From Akebia trifoliata (Eukaryota; Streptophyta; Magnoliopsida; Ranunculales; Lardizabalaceae), in assembly GCA_017979445.1 (NCBI GenBank), contig CM030711.1, positions 41,401,560-41,465,559 on the forward strand: a stretch of 64,000 nucleotides of DNA, read 5' to 3'. A program made the position numbers and the translations under genes. Shown here in pieces: positions 36,801 to 47,475 of this stretch. Below the pieces are notes generated by a model. It searched no databases, was not told the origin of the DNA, and worked only from the letters and a program-made list of their open reading frames with translations. Positions within the stretch are counted from its first letter, which is position 1. Each line of letters opens with the position of its first letter.

Positions 36801-38259
36801 TGTTTTTATTAGTTTTATTTAGGGTAATTTAATAATAAATTTTAAAAAAAAAACTGCGAAATGGGCAAATATTAGTTCTAACCCCCCCCCCCCTTCCCTC
36901 CAGTAAAGATCACAAACATAATTTTTTCTTGATTTTTTCACTAAAACTTATGCCTTGAGAACAAAATTTTTAAAAGAACTCATATGAGAGTTGAAACATC
37001 TATCTATTCCATGAGTATGAGATCTTTAACTTGATTAACCAAAATCGAAATCACATTCATAGATGTTGATGGTAGAGTTTCAAAATAATGAGTTGAAGAA
37101 GATGAAGTTGAGTTTTCTTTTAATCCAATGATGTGAAATATTTCAATCCCATGGTTGAGATTTGATTAGATTTTTTTATTTTTTCAACTAAAATAATAGT
37201 ATTTTGCTAATTTAAATGCTACAAGAGTAGTTTGGATATTCAGACCGTAGGCCATCAATAGAACAAATGTTGATAACAGTTTTACGGGATCAATGAAAGT
37301 CTAGGGGTAGACCTCATCTTACATTTCACGAAGATAACCCTAGTTTCGCCTATTTCACAAGAGGTGTTACTAAAATGCCCTTTTATATAAAAACTTTTAT
37401 CGTCAAAAAAAGATTACCTGAAAGACACGTCTCTATTATAATGCCATGCCTCACACAAAATGTCAAAAATGCCCCATAGTTATCATAAATAAATTAATCT
37501 GACGGTTGAAGTTACTTTTCAATGTGGACCAAAACTTTTTTAAATATGTAAACGGTCAAATCTAGAAGACCATCTAAAAAAGTTGGTAGGATTAAATATT
37601 TTCTTGGTCAGTTTGAGCAATAAAGTTAGGGCCCTGTATATCAATTTCGTCATTTATGAGGGACATTAAAAAATATATCAGTAATTATAAAAGATGGGGA
37701 CACATGAATGAGTGGGGGCATCTTGGGCATTTATTTCATTCCAATAGACTTAACTACTTGCAATCATGGTGACAAAGTAGGGATTGGGAATAAAATAAAA
37801 TGTAATTAATATGTATTCTATATATTAAATGATAAAATAACACTTAAAAATGTTAAAAATAAAAATAATCTGTGATTTTTTGTAAAATTGTTAATTAAAT
37901 CATGATTAAAAGTGACTTTTTGAAAAAAAAAATGATATTTAGTTAACAACTATTAAAACCATGATTTAATAAAAGTCGCATAAAGACCTAGAAAGTAATT
38001 CCCATTTACCTTTCCCAATTTCAAGATCGTTTGCGAGAATTTGACAGAACTTAAAAATTATTATCCTCAGACAACAAAGTTATTTTTTTTAGTTAATGTC
38101 TAAAATACCCTCTATTTCTATGAAATCAGACGTTAAACATGAGATTTTGTGTTAACCAAATATCCTAATAAAAAACTTGTATCCCAAAAGTTCTTCTTTA
38201 ACATATTTACCAAATACAAATTTCACAACACACAACTCCACCAAAAGTGCCCCATGGAT
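36801..38259. other. intergenic DNA, nothing recognised
   Basis: AT-rich with a C homopolymer near 36882-36892. No supported gene or element. Confidence 0.5.
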
Positions 38260-38286
38260 GAGAGAGAGAGAGAGAGAGAGAGAGAG
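38260..38286. repeat. (GA)n microsatellite
   Basis: Thirteen uninterrupted GA dinucleotides. An 85-codon frame passes through it (38149-38406) but has no domain or coding support. Confidence 0.9.
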
Positions 38287-38641
38287 CAAATGAACGCCTT
38301 ACTCGAAATGCTAGATGGGATACTCTTTTGGTCCACTCGACCAAAAATTGGTAGAGCCTTCGGTGAACATGAAGACCAAATTAACAACCTGATTGATGAT
38401 TATTAACTTTTGTATTTGTGAATTTTTCACCCTTGGCTCATGTTCATGATTGAAAACAACGTTCTAAAATTTGGACAGAACAGGTGATCCAATTGATAGA
38501 ATTAAGGGTATGTTTGACTGCAGAAAAAATATTTACCTTGTAAATCATTTGCCAAACAAATGATGTACTGTCAAATCCTCTTCCGTTGTTTGAGCACATC
38601 ATGAAATGTTAGGCAAAAAATCTCGTTGTACTCTATTATGT

Positions 38642-38817
38642 AAGAATAATGCTGAAGTGACCTCGAGATTGGACCTCATATTGCACCTCTTGTCATGAAA
38701 GTGGATAGGAACCATAGATGATTTTTCTTCAGACGTATCTCAAGAAAAATCATTTATGATTCTCATAAACTTTCACATTAGGGTATGTGATGTGAGGTCC
38801 AATCATGATATTTCTTA
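38642..38817. mobile_element. fold-back MITE
   Basis: Left 'gagattggacctcatatt' pairs with right 'tgtgaggtccaatcatg', and inner 'catagatgatttttct' pairs with 'agaaaaatcatttatg' across a small loop near 38729-38742. Outer 'taagaataatg' pairs with 'gatatttctta'. Related by its core word to the elements at 7702 and 26104. Confidence 0.6.
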
Positions 38818-38879
38818 TTTGAATTGGGTTCGTATAGATTTTTTTGAATTTAATTTTTTTTATAGCAATTCTAGCCTCA

Positions 38880-39208
38880 TTAACTAGGTAAGATTTCAAA
38901 TCTTATAAGGGTAGTTGAGCTCACCGCGTGTCATCCAAAAACATGATTTGATGCCACAAGGGTGTAGAAGACAAAATTCTATGATTTTTTTTTTTTTTGA
39001 AAAAACCTTTAAAAAGATTATTTTTTACCATTAAATTTTCATTTTAGATTTGGGGGTTCAATAGTCACCCATTTTCAAAACCTTGGATCAAGCTTTAAAA
39101 CAAAAAAATTGATTTTTTTTTTTTTCCAAGATTGAGTTATCTATGAAATCTAGAGGTCTAGGGCATTGAGTGCCAATTTGGTTTAACATTTGAGTTTAAC
39201 TACCCTTA
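38880..39208 (+). repeat. dispersed repeat family, copy C (split)
   Basis: Same landmarks as copies A, B and D ('tcatccaaaaacatgattt', 'gacaaaattctatga', 'ccttggatcaagc', 'atgaaatctagaggt'). The copy is interrupted at 39208; its tail (gtaaaatttgaatcttactt to 'agtaaggaaag') continues at 39855-39886. Confidence 0.6.
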
Positions 39209-39851
39209 GAGAATCTCCAACAATGTTCTTTACAATAAAGAGCATATTTTGTCAAAATTTGACAATTATTATTTTAGTTAGCCCAAAATTGGTTGGGTAC
39301 TCTAACTAACTCGACAAATCTTTCATTTGTTAAAAATTGACTCAAATCGTAATAAAAGTTGTGACCTCACATTTTAGAATCCAAAAACATGATCTGATGC
39401 CAAAGACTTCTAAAGAACAAAATTCTAAGAATTTTGAAATATATATATATTTTTCCTGTTGATTTATAATTTTAAGTTTTGAGAGTTTAGTACCATCCAT
39501 TTCAACACCTTTGATCAAGCTCAAAAATTATATATATTTTTTTTGTGAACATGAGTTTTTCCATAAAATCTAGAAGGATATTGTGTCGACTATCAATGAG
39601 ATAATCCATTTGGGTCCAATGATCGTTAGTAAGATTTGAAATCTTACTGAGTTAGTAAGGAAAGTATTTTTTTCTATTTTAATATTATATTTTTAATAAT
39701 AACGAGCCAAATACCCTAGCTACATGTGGCTCGATTTTTGTGTTAGCTAATTAAACTTTGAGTAGTAGAGAGTTTGTTGGACTCTTATTTTTTCATTTGA
39801 CTCTTTACAATGAAGAGTATTTGACCTCTAAAGAGTCTGTTGGAGTTGCTT
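39209..39851. mobile_element. PIF/Harbinger-like MITE inserted in copy C
   Basis: Ends GAGAATCTCCAACAATGTTC and 'gtctgttggagttgct' form imperfect inverted repeats around the CTCCAACA word common in plant MITEs. TTA flanks both sides (39206-39208, 39852-39854), a 3-bp target duplication as in PIF/Harbinger. Removing it rejoins the two parts of copy C. It itself holds copy D. Confidence 0.65.
39360..39665 (+). repeat. dispersed repeat family, copy D (nested)
   Basis: 'gaatccaaaaacatgatctg', 'acaaaattctaagaatttt', 'tttgatcaagc', 'ataaaatctagaagga', ending 'gtaagatttgaaatcttact' then 'gagttagtaaggaaa'. It lies within the Harbinger-like MITE that split copy C of the same family. Confidence 0.6.
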
Positions 39852-39925
39852 TTAGTAAAATTTGAATCTTACTTAGTAAGGAAAGTGTTTTATTGTTTTA
39901 ATTAAATAAGAAAGTTAGCCAACAT

Positions 39926-42843
39926 TAGGGTTGCAACTTGGGCAAGCTAACCCAAACTCAACCCAGGCACAACCCAAATTGATGTGTGAGCTTAGGTTGG
40001 GTTATATGGAAAATGGGTTGAGCATGGACTAGGAAATCTCAACCTGAATTGAATTCGGGTTGGGCTCGGGTTGAGGCTCTGGACAACCCAACTCAACCCA
40101 ATGCTATATATTTACATATAAATATTTTTATTTATTTAAAAAAAATAGTTTTCTCTTCTTAAATATGTTTGTAAAACTAAGGAAAAATATATTTTTATTG
40201 ATTTTTTTTTTTTACATTTAAATTTATTGCTATATATATATAAGCATAGTATTTTGTAGATTTTTGAAGATGAGTCATTTTTACATATTATATTGTTATG
40301 AGTACTGTAGACATGAGATGTTCGTCATAGAACATCAATGCTACGTTATTTGGAGTCGTCACCATTCTTTTTTGGAAATGAGTGTCAATGGACACCCGAA
40401 ATAATTTTAAAATTAATTTTATCGTTGTAGTGACTCTCATATATGAAAAAGGCATAGTCTACCTAAAATCTAAGTAGGGAGGTCTGGTTAGAAGATAAGG
40501 AAAGTGTTAAGAATCCCATCCTCTCCACAAAATTGGTTACCTTGAAACTTGGTCAGTCTTTTATAATAAAAAAAACTTGAGAATATAAAAAATACATGAA
40601 AATGTATGTTTAGATGTGGTGTTTGCAATATGTGAAAATATTCCCTTAGAAAGGAGTCTTGAATTCAATGTGAGACATTGAAGACATCCTATGGAAAATG
40701 ATAACCCATATATTTTACATTATTTTTATGAGTAAAAATGTTGGTTTGTAATTTTTTAGAGAGACTCCATGATGGAGTTCCCTTAATGCCACAATTTTAA
40801 TGCATGTATACAAAGACTAGAAATTTAGTGTTTCAACCCCAACAAGAGGGTGACACATTTTTTCATCATTGCCAAGCATATATGAGTTAGTATATGGTGT
40901 ACAATATGATGTATGAGATGTATTATATGGGAAAATAGGCTTCAACGCCCATTCTTTCGGTTGAACCAAAGTCCAAGCTACCGGAAGTGAAAGAGGGTAT
41001 GCATTACATCCTAATTTTATTTTTAAAACATAAAATATATGGATGGTTAGAAATAGAAAATGCAAGTGCTTGAAAATAAATTCTAATCTATACTTACATT
41101 ATCCCTTGATGTTTTTGAATGAGCTTGGGTCTTAAGAGATGAACTTGAGGGTTAAGTGTTTTAGTTTAAGGTAAATGGTTAGAGAAGATTTGAGTAATTG
41201 ATTGAAGGTTAACAGATGGGTGGGAGTTCTTGAGTTGAAGGTTAGATTAAGAGAAGGTTAGAGAGATAAATAAAGATTTTGGTAGAGTTTGAGGTTGAGA
41301 GATGGAGGCTTGAGAGCATGAATTGCTCATAGAAATGGGATCATTTACAGAGTTTTTTGGAAATATTTGAAGATAAATTGGTTTAACCCTAAAAATGAAA
41401 AGAATGGACATGAGGTTTTAGTTGTTTCTTTTTAGATTTTTCACTTTTATGAGGGTAAGTGAAATTTGTGAGAAGAAACCCTAAAAGCATTTTTTATATT
41501 TGGTTTTTTGGTAAATAGATGTGATAGAACAAAAGTACTTTTGGGAATGTGAATAGGAGAGTGACATGTGTAAAGGTGAAGTAGTAGGTAAAAAGTAGAC
41601 ATTAGTTCATTTGTAAATAACGCATAAAGTAAAGGTGAATGTATATTTTTGAAATTGATTAATAGGAGAGTTTTATGTATGTACTTGAAAATTTTCTTAT
41701 TTTGAAAGTAGGATTGGAAGTTCTCTCAACTTTAAGGATTTTTACCAAAACCAAAGTGTCTTTTTAGTTTGACCACACTTTTTGGGGAAGGCATTTTTGG
41801 ATTTTCTAAAGGGAGTTGACTCTCCAATTAAGTTAAAGTATTGGGTATTGAGAGCTTATAGGAAACCACCATGTATTCTTTTTTAGGAGAAGATGTAAAA
41901 CCATGGACTTAAAATGGGCTTAACTTTGGATTTTAATTTTGAGCTTGGGTTATGGGCTTATGATAGTTTATGTTTGCGTATTTAAAATAAGCTTGAATGC
42001 GAACTTGATATTGTATTAAGATATGGGTAATGAATTGATCAATGGAGAGTGGGTTTGAATTAGGGAGCGGGTATGAAATTGGGTCTATTCATGGATTCGA
42101 AAACATGGGTTAAAGAAGTAGGTATGAAACTAGATTGAATTAGGGAAGTGGGAATGAAACTGAATTGGATTATAGAAGTAGGTATGAAATTAGAATGGAT
42201 TAAGGACAAGGCTTAAGCATGCAAAACAATATGAGATGATGCATATGTGCATATATGCATGAAAAATGTGTCAAATGGCAATGTGGACCCGTTGAAGAGC
42301 TTTAAACTCTTAATTTAAATCAACTTAAGAAAGTTTGGATTTTTCTAATGGATTTATGCAAATTGGGGTGTCTACATGTATTATCCCTTAGATAATTGAT
42401 ATGTACTAACCATCTTATTTATCTTTTTTTCTTTAGGAATGATATTGACATTAAAAACTAAAGAGTGGAGGGGGAGCATTAATTTTTTTTTAATCTTAAT
42501 AATGTGGCATGTGGACAATTATTATTTATTAATGTGGAATTTGATTTAATATGCTTTGTCAAAATATTATTTAAATGATGGATTTGGAGGTTGAGTGTAA
42601 ATTTATTTTTTATATTGTATTTCTTTTTCAATATATAAAATAAAATTTATGTGTTGATGAAAATCCGTTTAAGCTTGTTCAATGAGCCTAACCAGCCTAA
42701 AATTACCTAACTTGGGTTAACTTAAGCTCAACCCGATTGTAGAAAGCTCAATCTCGGGTTGAGCTTGGGTTAGAGCTATAACCCAATGGTTGGATTGGGT
42801 TAAGACTAGGTTGACCCTCCAACCTGCCCAAGTTGCAACCCTA
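39926..42843. mobile_element. 2.9-kb TIR element, probably hAT-derived
   Basis: TAGGGTTGCAACTTGGGCA at 39926 is the exact inverse of TGCCCAAGTTGCAACCCTA ending 42843. Subterminal 'aacccaa/ttgggtt' words flank a long AT-rich interior (40.1-42.66 kb) with no transposase frame. The flanking 8-mers (gccaacat / ctcaaggt) match poorly, so the insertion is old. The interior may hold other insertions. Confidence 0.6.
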
Positions 42844-43160
42844 CTCAAGGTATCAAAAGGGTTTAATTTGGAATTTAAATTACTTATTAAAGATTACATA
42901 ATGTTTTAAAAGAAAATATACTTTTTAGTGTTAAAAACAAATCCCTTGATTATAGGGTCGTTAGTTACAATTTTATTATTTTATTTTTACCAAAATGACA
43001 TTACTTATATCAAGGTCAAACATCAAAATGAGGGTATTTATGCAATCCATTATTTTTGTATGGCAAATAATTTTCTTTGGAGGGGGGTAGGGGGGAAGAT
43101 TTGCTACATTAAGGGGTAAATCTCATATGCGTGGCAAATCGTTCTTCTGGCATAATATTT

Positions 43161-43908
43161 TAGGGGTGTTTGGTTTGGATTCTAGAATCCGATCATTGTT
43201 TGATTCAGATTATCGACATGATTCTTTCAGAATCAGTAATCAAAATTATAAAGAATCAGAAATAGTTGTCAAGTTGTTTCTATATATTGATTTTCACAGA
43301 CTATTCACTTATGACAATCTTTAAATATATATTGTAATAATAATAATAATAATAGTTATTATATAATAACAATGATATTAATAGCAATAGTAGTAAGGGG
43401 TAGGCCCCTAATAACCTTAGCTTACTGATAAAATAATAATAATAATAATAGTAGTAGTAATAATAACAAAAGCAAGAATTGTAATAATATATAATTTATA
43501 ATTATAGTCAACAACAATAACAATAATAATATTATTAGTTTTTAAAATAAAAGTATTAAATCATCATAATTTTTTGGATAATCTTAACATGCCTCTTTAC
43601 ATATAATTTACTTAAAAACTAATAGAAAATGACCTAAATATCCTCTTTTTCAACTCTTTAAAAAATCTTTGATTTTTTTTTCTCTCTCAAAAATTCATTA
43701 TCTTCAATCTCTGAGACATGTATTTTTACTCTCATTTTCAATCTCAAAAAGTGTAATCAGATAATTTTTTTTCACGAGATCAATTTTCAGAATAGTGTTA
43801 GCCAAACGAGATTTTGGATTCTGAAAACCAGTTTCTATAATTTGATTTTGACGATCCATAATCAGAATCAAGAATCAGGTTTTACAATCTGAACCAAATG
43901 CCTCCATA
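43161..43908. mobile_element. non-autonomous TIR element (TAGGGGTGTTTGG end)
   Basis: Left TAGGGGTGTTTGGTTTGGAT and right 'tctgaaccaaatgcctccata' are imperfect inverted repeats, extended inward by 'gattc/gaatc' words. (AAT)n microsatellites lie at about 43335-43353 and 43430-43451. hAT-like by its ends; no target duplication recognised. Confidence 0.5.
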
Positions 43909-44506
43909 GCAACATGCCCTAAGGTTTTCTAAAGAACTGGAAGTGTATGACAAAATCAATAATTCGTTGTTAAATAGTGTAAATTATTTGTTTGTGTCAA
44001 TATTTTTAAGTATAAAAGTTTGAATTTTTCTTTGTAAGGAAATATTTGGGAAGAATAAATTTTATTAATGATCTTCTTCTATGCACTACAGAGGCTCTCT
44101 TTAGGAGTTCATTCTCCTATTTATCTCAATGTTGCATGAAATGCACTTTAATTATGTTTTTCATTCTCAGATGAAGTAGTTCAAAATTGATTACTACTTT
44201 TGGTCGCGATCATGTTGCAGGAGTAGCAAATTACTGATCACGTCTTGAATTTCAATCACTTACAACTTATCTTGATTATACTCATTTTAAGTAGCAATAT
44301 GACAAGCTTTCGTTATGGTCTGATCCCTATAGAATTCAATATGCTCATGAAGAGATTGCGATCAATGGTATTATTTTTTTCTATATCCAATATTGATTAT
44401 TTTAAATACGATACTTAGAATTGATGTTTAAAAATACTCAAATCCAATGGTCATAATCTCCAATCAAAGGGTGGTTTATTAGATAAATGGGAACAAAAAC
44501 TTTTTC

Positions 44507-44690
44507 CTTACTATGATAGTGAGGAAAAACGCGTTACTAAGCCTCATTCATCGTCAAAAAGACCTTGGGATGCGTAAAACAAGACCTCGGGGTTTGCTAT
44601 GAATCTCAAAGAATTATTTTATGTATCTCGGGGTCTTTTAGATAGTGGATGAGGACTAATAAGGCCTTTTTTCCTCACTGTGATAGTAAG
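44507..44690. mobile_element. fold-back MITE
   Basis: Left 'cttactatgatagtgagg' pairs with right 'cctcactgtgatagtaag'; inner 'aagcctcattcatcgtcaaa' pairs with 'tagatagtggatgaggacta', and 'aaagacc' with 'ggtcttt'. 184 bp, non-coding. Confidence 0.6.
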
Positions 44691-46530
44691 ACTAGTCAGA
44701 GCTTTGCTTAGAGGGAAAAAATTAGAGATTTTCTTATAAATATCTAAAGAGCTAGATAAGCATAAGTAAAGAATTTAAAGTAGTAAAGTCCATTTTTATT
44801 CTTTTAATTATTTATTTATTATCCTCAAAATTATTTATTATTTTATTTTAAATAATTTATTATAAATTACAACTAATAGTTGAGATATTGGAGTAGAGGG
44901 TTTGAAATTTGAATCCATGAATATCTAAAACAATGGTGAATAAATATTTAGGTAATTTTTTAAATTATCACATTGCATATATTCAATTTCTTAAAGTATA
45001 TAATAAAAAATTTCTTAAATTTATATTTTCCTTGCTTTTACATTTACTAATTACATAACATCAGTCAATTTATCAATATGAGTGATAGTTCTGTAAATAA
45101 TGGTAAAACTATTTTAGAATTTGTGAGGTGTTGAATTCTATGGATTTTTATAATAATTATTTATGTTTGCAAATTTGCATCTCTAGAATTTCTTACATGG
45201 AGATTTCTTTTAATAATTAATTTCACACTTGATAATAATAATAATAGAATTAATACTAATTTTAAAATAAGAGTGAAATATTTATTTTCAATAAAAAAAT
45301 TAGTTAAAATTAAACTTTCAAATTATTTACTTAATAAAAAAAAGTACTTTTATTTTTAAAAAATTCTTAATTAATAAAATACCTTTTACTTCTCTTTATT
45401 TATAAGAATAATATTTTTGACAAAAATACATTCCGGAAATTTTGAGATGTTGGACTTGGATCTTGTTAATTAGTAATTATTAAGAAATATATAATATATT
45501 TAATAAAAATATTTTTTAGAAAATATTTACTAGAGTTTCTAGTTAAAAAAATACATGTTGAGAATAAGTATCAATTAATAAAGTTTCTTATTCATTAAAT
45601 ATTTAATATAAGAAATTCTTAGCTTTTAAAAAAAATGATTTTTAAAATTTTAATTTTTAGTTAATAAATTATTTTGTATTTTCACTTATTTATAATAAAA
45701 AAATATTTATATAATCATCATCTTGTATACCAATAATACAATGGTTTACTAATGTATAACAATAATAAAATTTCTTAAAATATTGTAGGAACAAAAATTT
45801 TACACTAATCCCTAAATTCCCTCAAATTTACAAATAACTCTTTTATTATATATAATAAAAATAAAATCAAATAAAAAGGGCCTCTCAAACTACTTATGGC
45901 GTACGCCTTTAAACTGGTCTGTTTGTTAAAAAGCCTTTTTTTGGCTTGGACTTGGATTTTCGAAGATAAAATCCAATGTTATTATTGTGTACGAGGAATA
46001 AATATTAGGTCATTGGCTCATACATTCATAAGTTGGGTTAATTTGCAATCAAGCCTTCAAAGTCCACCAAGTAGGTTTGTTAATTCACTAGGTAGCTTGA
46101 TAATGGATTATACAATAAAAAAGACAGGCTAAACACAATAAAAAGTCTTTATTGGAAAGAAACCATTTTGACCTTAAACTATTTTATTAAAGTCATCCTT
46201 ACCTAATTCTATAAATACAAAAGCCTAGGCATTGAGAAAAAGTCTGGATCATTTCTCTCAAAGAAGATAAACAAGATCATTTTTCTCCCAAAGAAGAGAT
46301 GATCATTTTCTCTCATAAAAGAAACTCCATTTCTAGAGAATAAGAAGCTCATAAGCCCTCTCACAGAAAAGTAGCAAAGATCTACAAAACTTAAACTCCA
46401 ACATTCAGAAAAGATCAAGTTCAAAGTCTTTCTTCAAAGACAAAATCATCATTCTCACTAGGGCTTAAAATGGGTTGGATTTTATCCAAAATCCGAGTTA
46501 TCTGACTTCGAACAGAGTGAGTTTGGTTCC
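44691..46530. other. AT-rich intergenic DNA; possible promoter-like relic
   Basis: Mostly extreme AT-rich DNA. At 46209-46245 'ctataaatacaaaagcctag' followed by an A/G-rich leader-like stretch looks like an LTR or pararetroviral promoter, but no flanking ends or coding parts were found, so nothing is called. Confidence 0.4.
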
Positions 46531-46537
46531 TTCAAGT

Positions 46538-46614
46538 TAGGAGTGTCAATGGATAGTCAAAATACGAATTTGAATAATCAGTTCCGGATAAATGGGTACC
46601 CATCGACACCCCTA
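46538..46614. mobile_element. 77-bp hAT-like mini-element
   Basis: TAGGAGTGTCAATGG and CCATCGACACCCCTA are inverted repeats that resemble the ends of the element at 859-1475. The 8-mers outside (cttcaagt / tctccagt) match at five positions. Essentially only the two termini remain. Confidence 0.5.
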
Positions 46615-46899
46615 TCTCCAGTAAAGTAGAGACATAAATCTCTATAAGAAATCTCCTGAAATCTCGATAAGAGAACTCCCAATTTTTTTGGAACAAATCT
46701 CTATAGCTCATCGTCAATGAGATTTGATTATCCTCAATAAACATTGGGGGTTTTATGGAGATCCCACAATTGTTTCATCAAACTGTAGTCTTCGAAGATT
46801 CCCCATAACTAGTATTCCTTATCGCACAAACCCTCCTCCATTTTCATCAGGTGACTGAGATCTTGTGTTACATGTAAAGCCCTTATCGCTCTATCTCAA

Positions 46900-47108
46900 G
46901 TTTCAAGCAAAAAACCCTTGATTTTTCTTTTAAATTCATCTTCTACAACTCATCATTTTCAAACCTTTCTCTAACCCTAGAAAACTTCATCGATTTTTCT
47001 ATCAAAATTTTTCTCTTTTTCTACCTCCTCCAAATGATATCTTTACTTGTGATTTGAAAGTTGGAAGAAAATATAAGGTTTGAAGATAACTGGTTTGAAA
47101 AGATAAAT
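46900..47108. repeat. left part of family X element split by the copia insertion
   Basis: 'ggtttgaagataactggttt' and 'gaaaagataaat' before the copia, joined to 'tttttaggatttttggctac' and 'aaaagtgagggcatt' after it (51858-51905), parallel 4125-4200 of the family X element. Confidence 0.45.
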
Positions 47109-47459
47109 TGTTGGTTATGTCTTCTATTCTTGTATGTGGAGGGTTGTCGTGGATTCAACCCGGATCTTTTAAGATTTGTTAACGACCCGCATGACCCGTT
47201 TAATTGGTAATATGTGGGGTTTTTGGTTTAATTTTGGATCTGACCTGTTTAACCTCTTTGTAACCCTAAAGGGGAAGAGAAATATACGAGAGACAGAGAG
47301 AAATTGTAACCGTGTTCTTCTTTGGTTAATATAGTGAAATCACCGTTTTTGCCCGTGGATTTAGCTCGATTCTTTGACCGAACCACGCATATTTTGTGTC
47401 ATGTGAGATTCTTGTGTTCTTGCTTAATTTATATTTCAGATCATATGGTTAGTCTAACA
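47109..47459 (+). repeat. 5' LTR of the copia element
   Basis: 351 bp, TGTTGGTTAT...AGTCTAACA. Compared with the 3' LTR it lacks about 30 bp containing GTATATAAAGGG, the likely TATA box; the missing segment is bordered by the direct repeat ACCCTAA. Confidence 0.92.
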
Positions 47460-47462
47460 AAC

Positions 47463-47474
47463 TGGTATCAGAGC
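47463..47474 (+). other. primer binding site (initiator-Met tRNA type)
   Basis: TGGTATCAGAGC lies three bases after the 5' LTR and is the standard plant Ty1/copia primer site complementary to initiator methionine tRNA. Confidence 0.9.
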
Positions 47475-47475
47475 T

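Noticed and set aside
38149..38406. 85-codon frame through the (GA)n microsatellite
   Set aside because: The repeat is translated as Glu-Arg; flanks show no coding features.
46209..46424. TATA-like box plus A/G-rich leader, possibly LTR or pararetrovirus-derived
   Set aside because: No LTR ends, primer site or viral coding sequence nearby; too weak to call.
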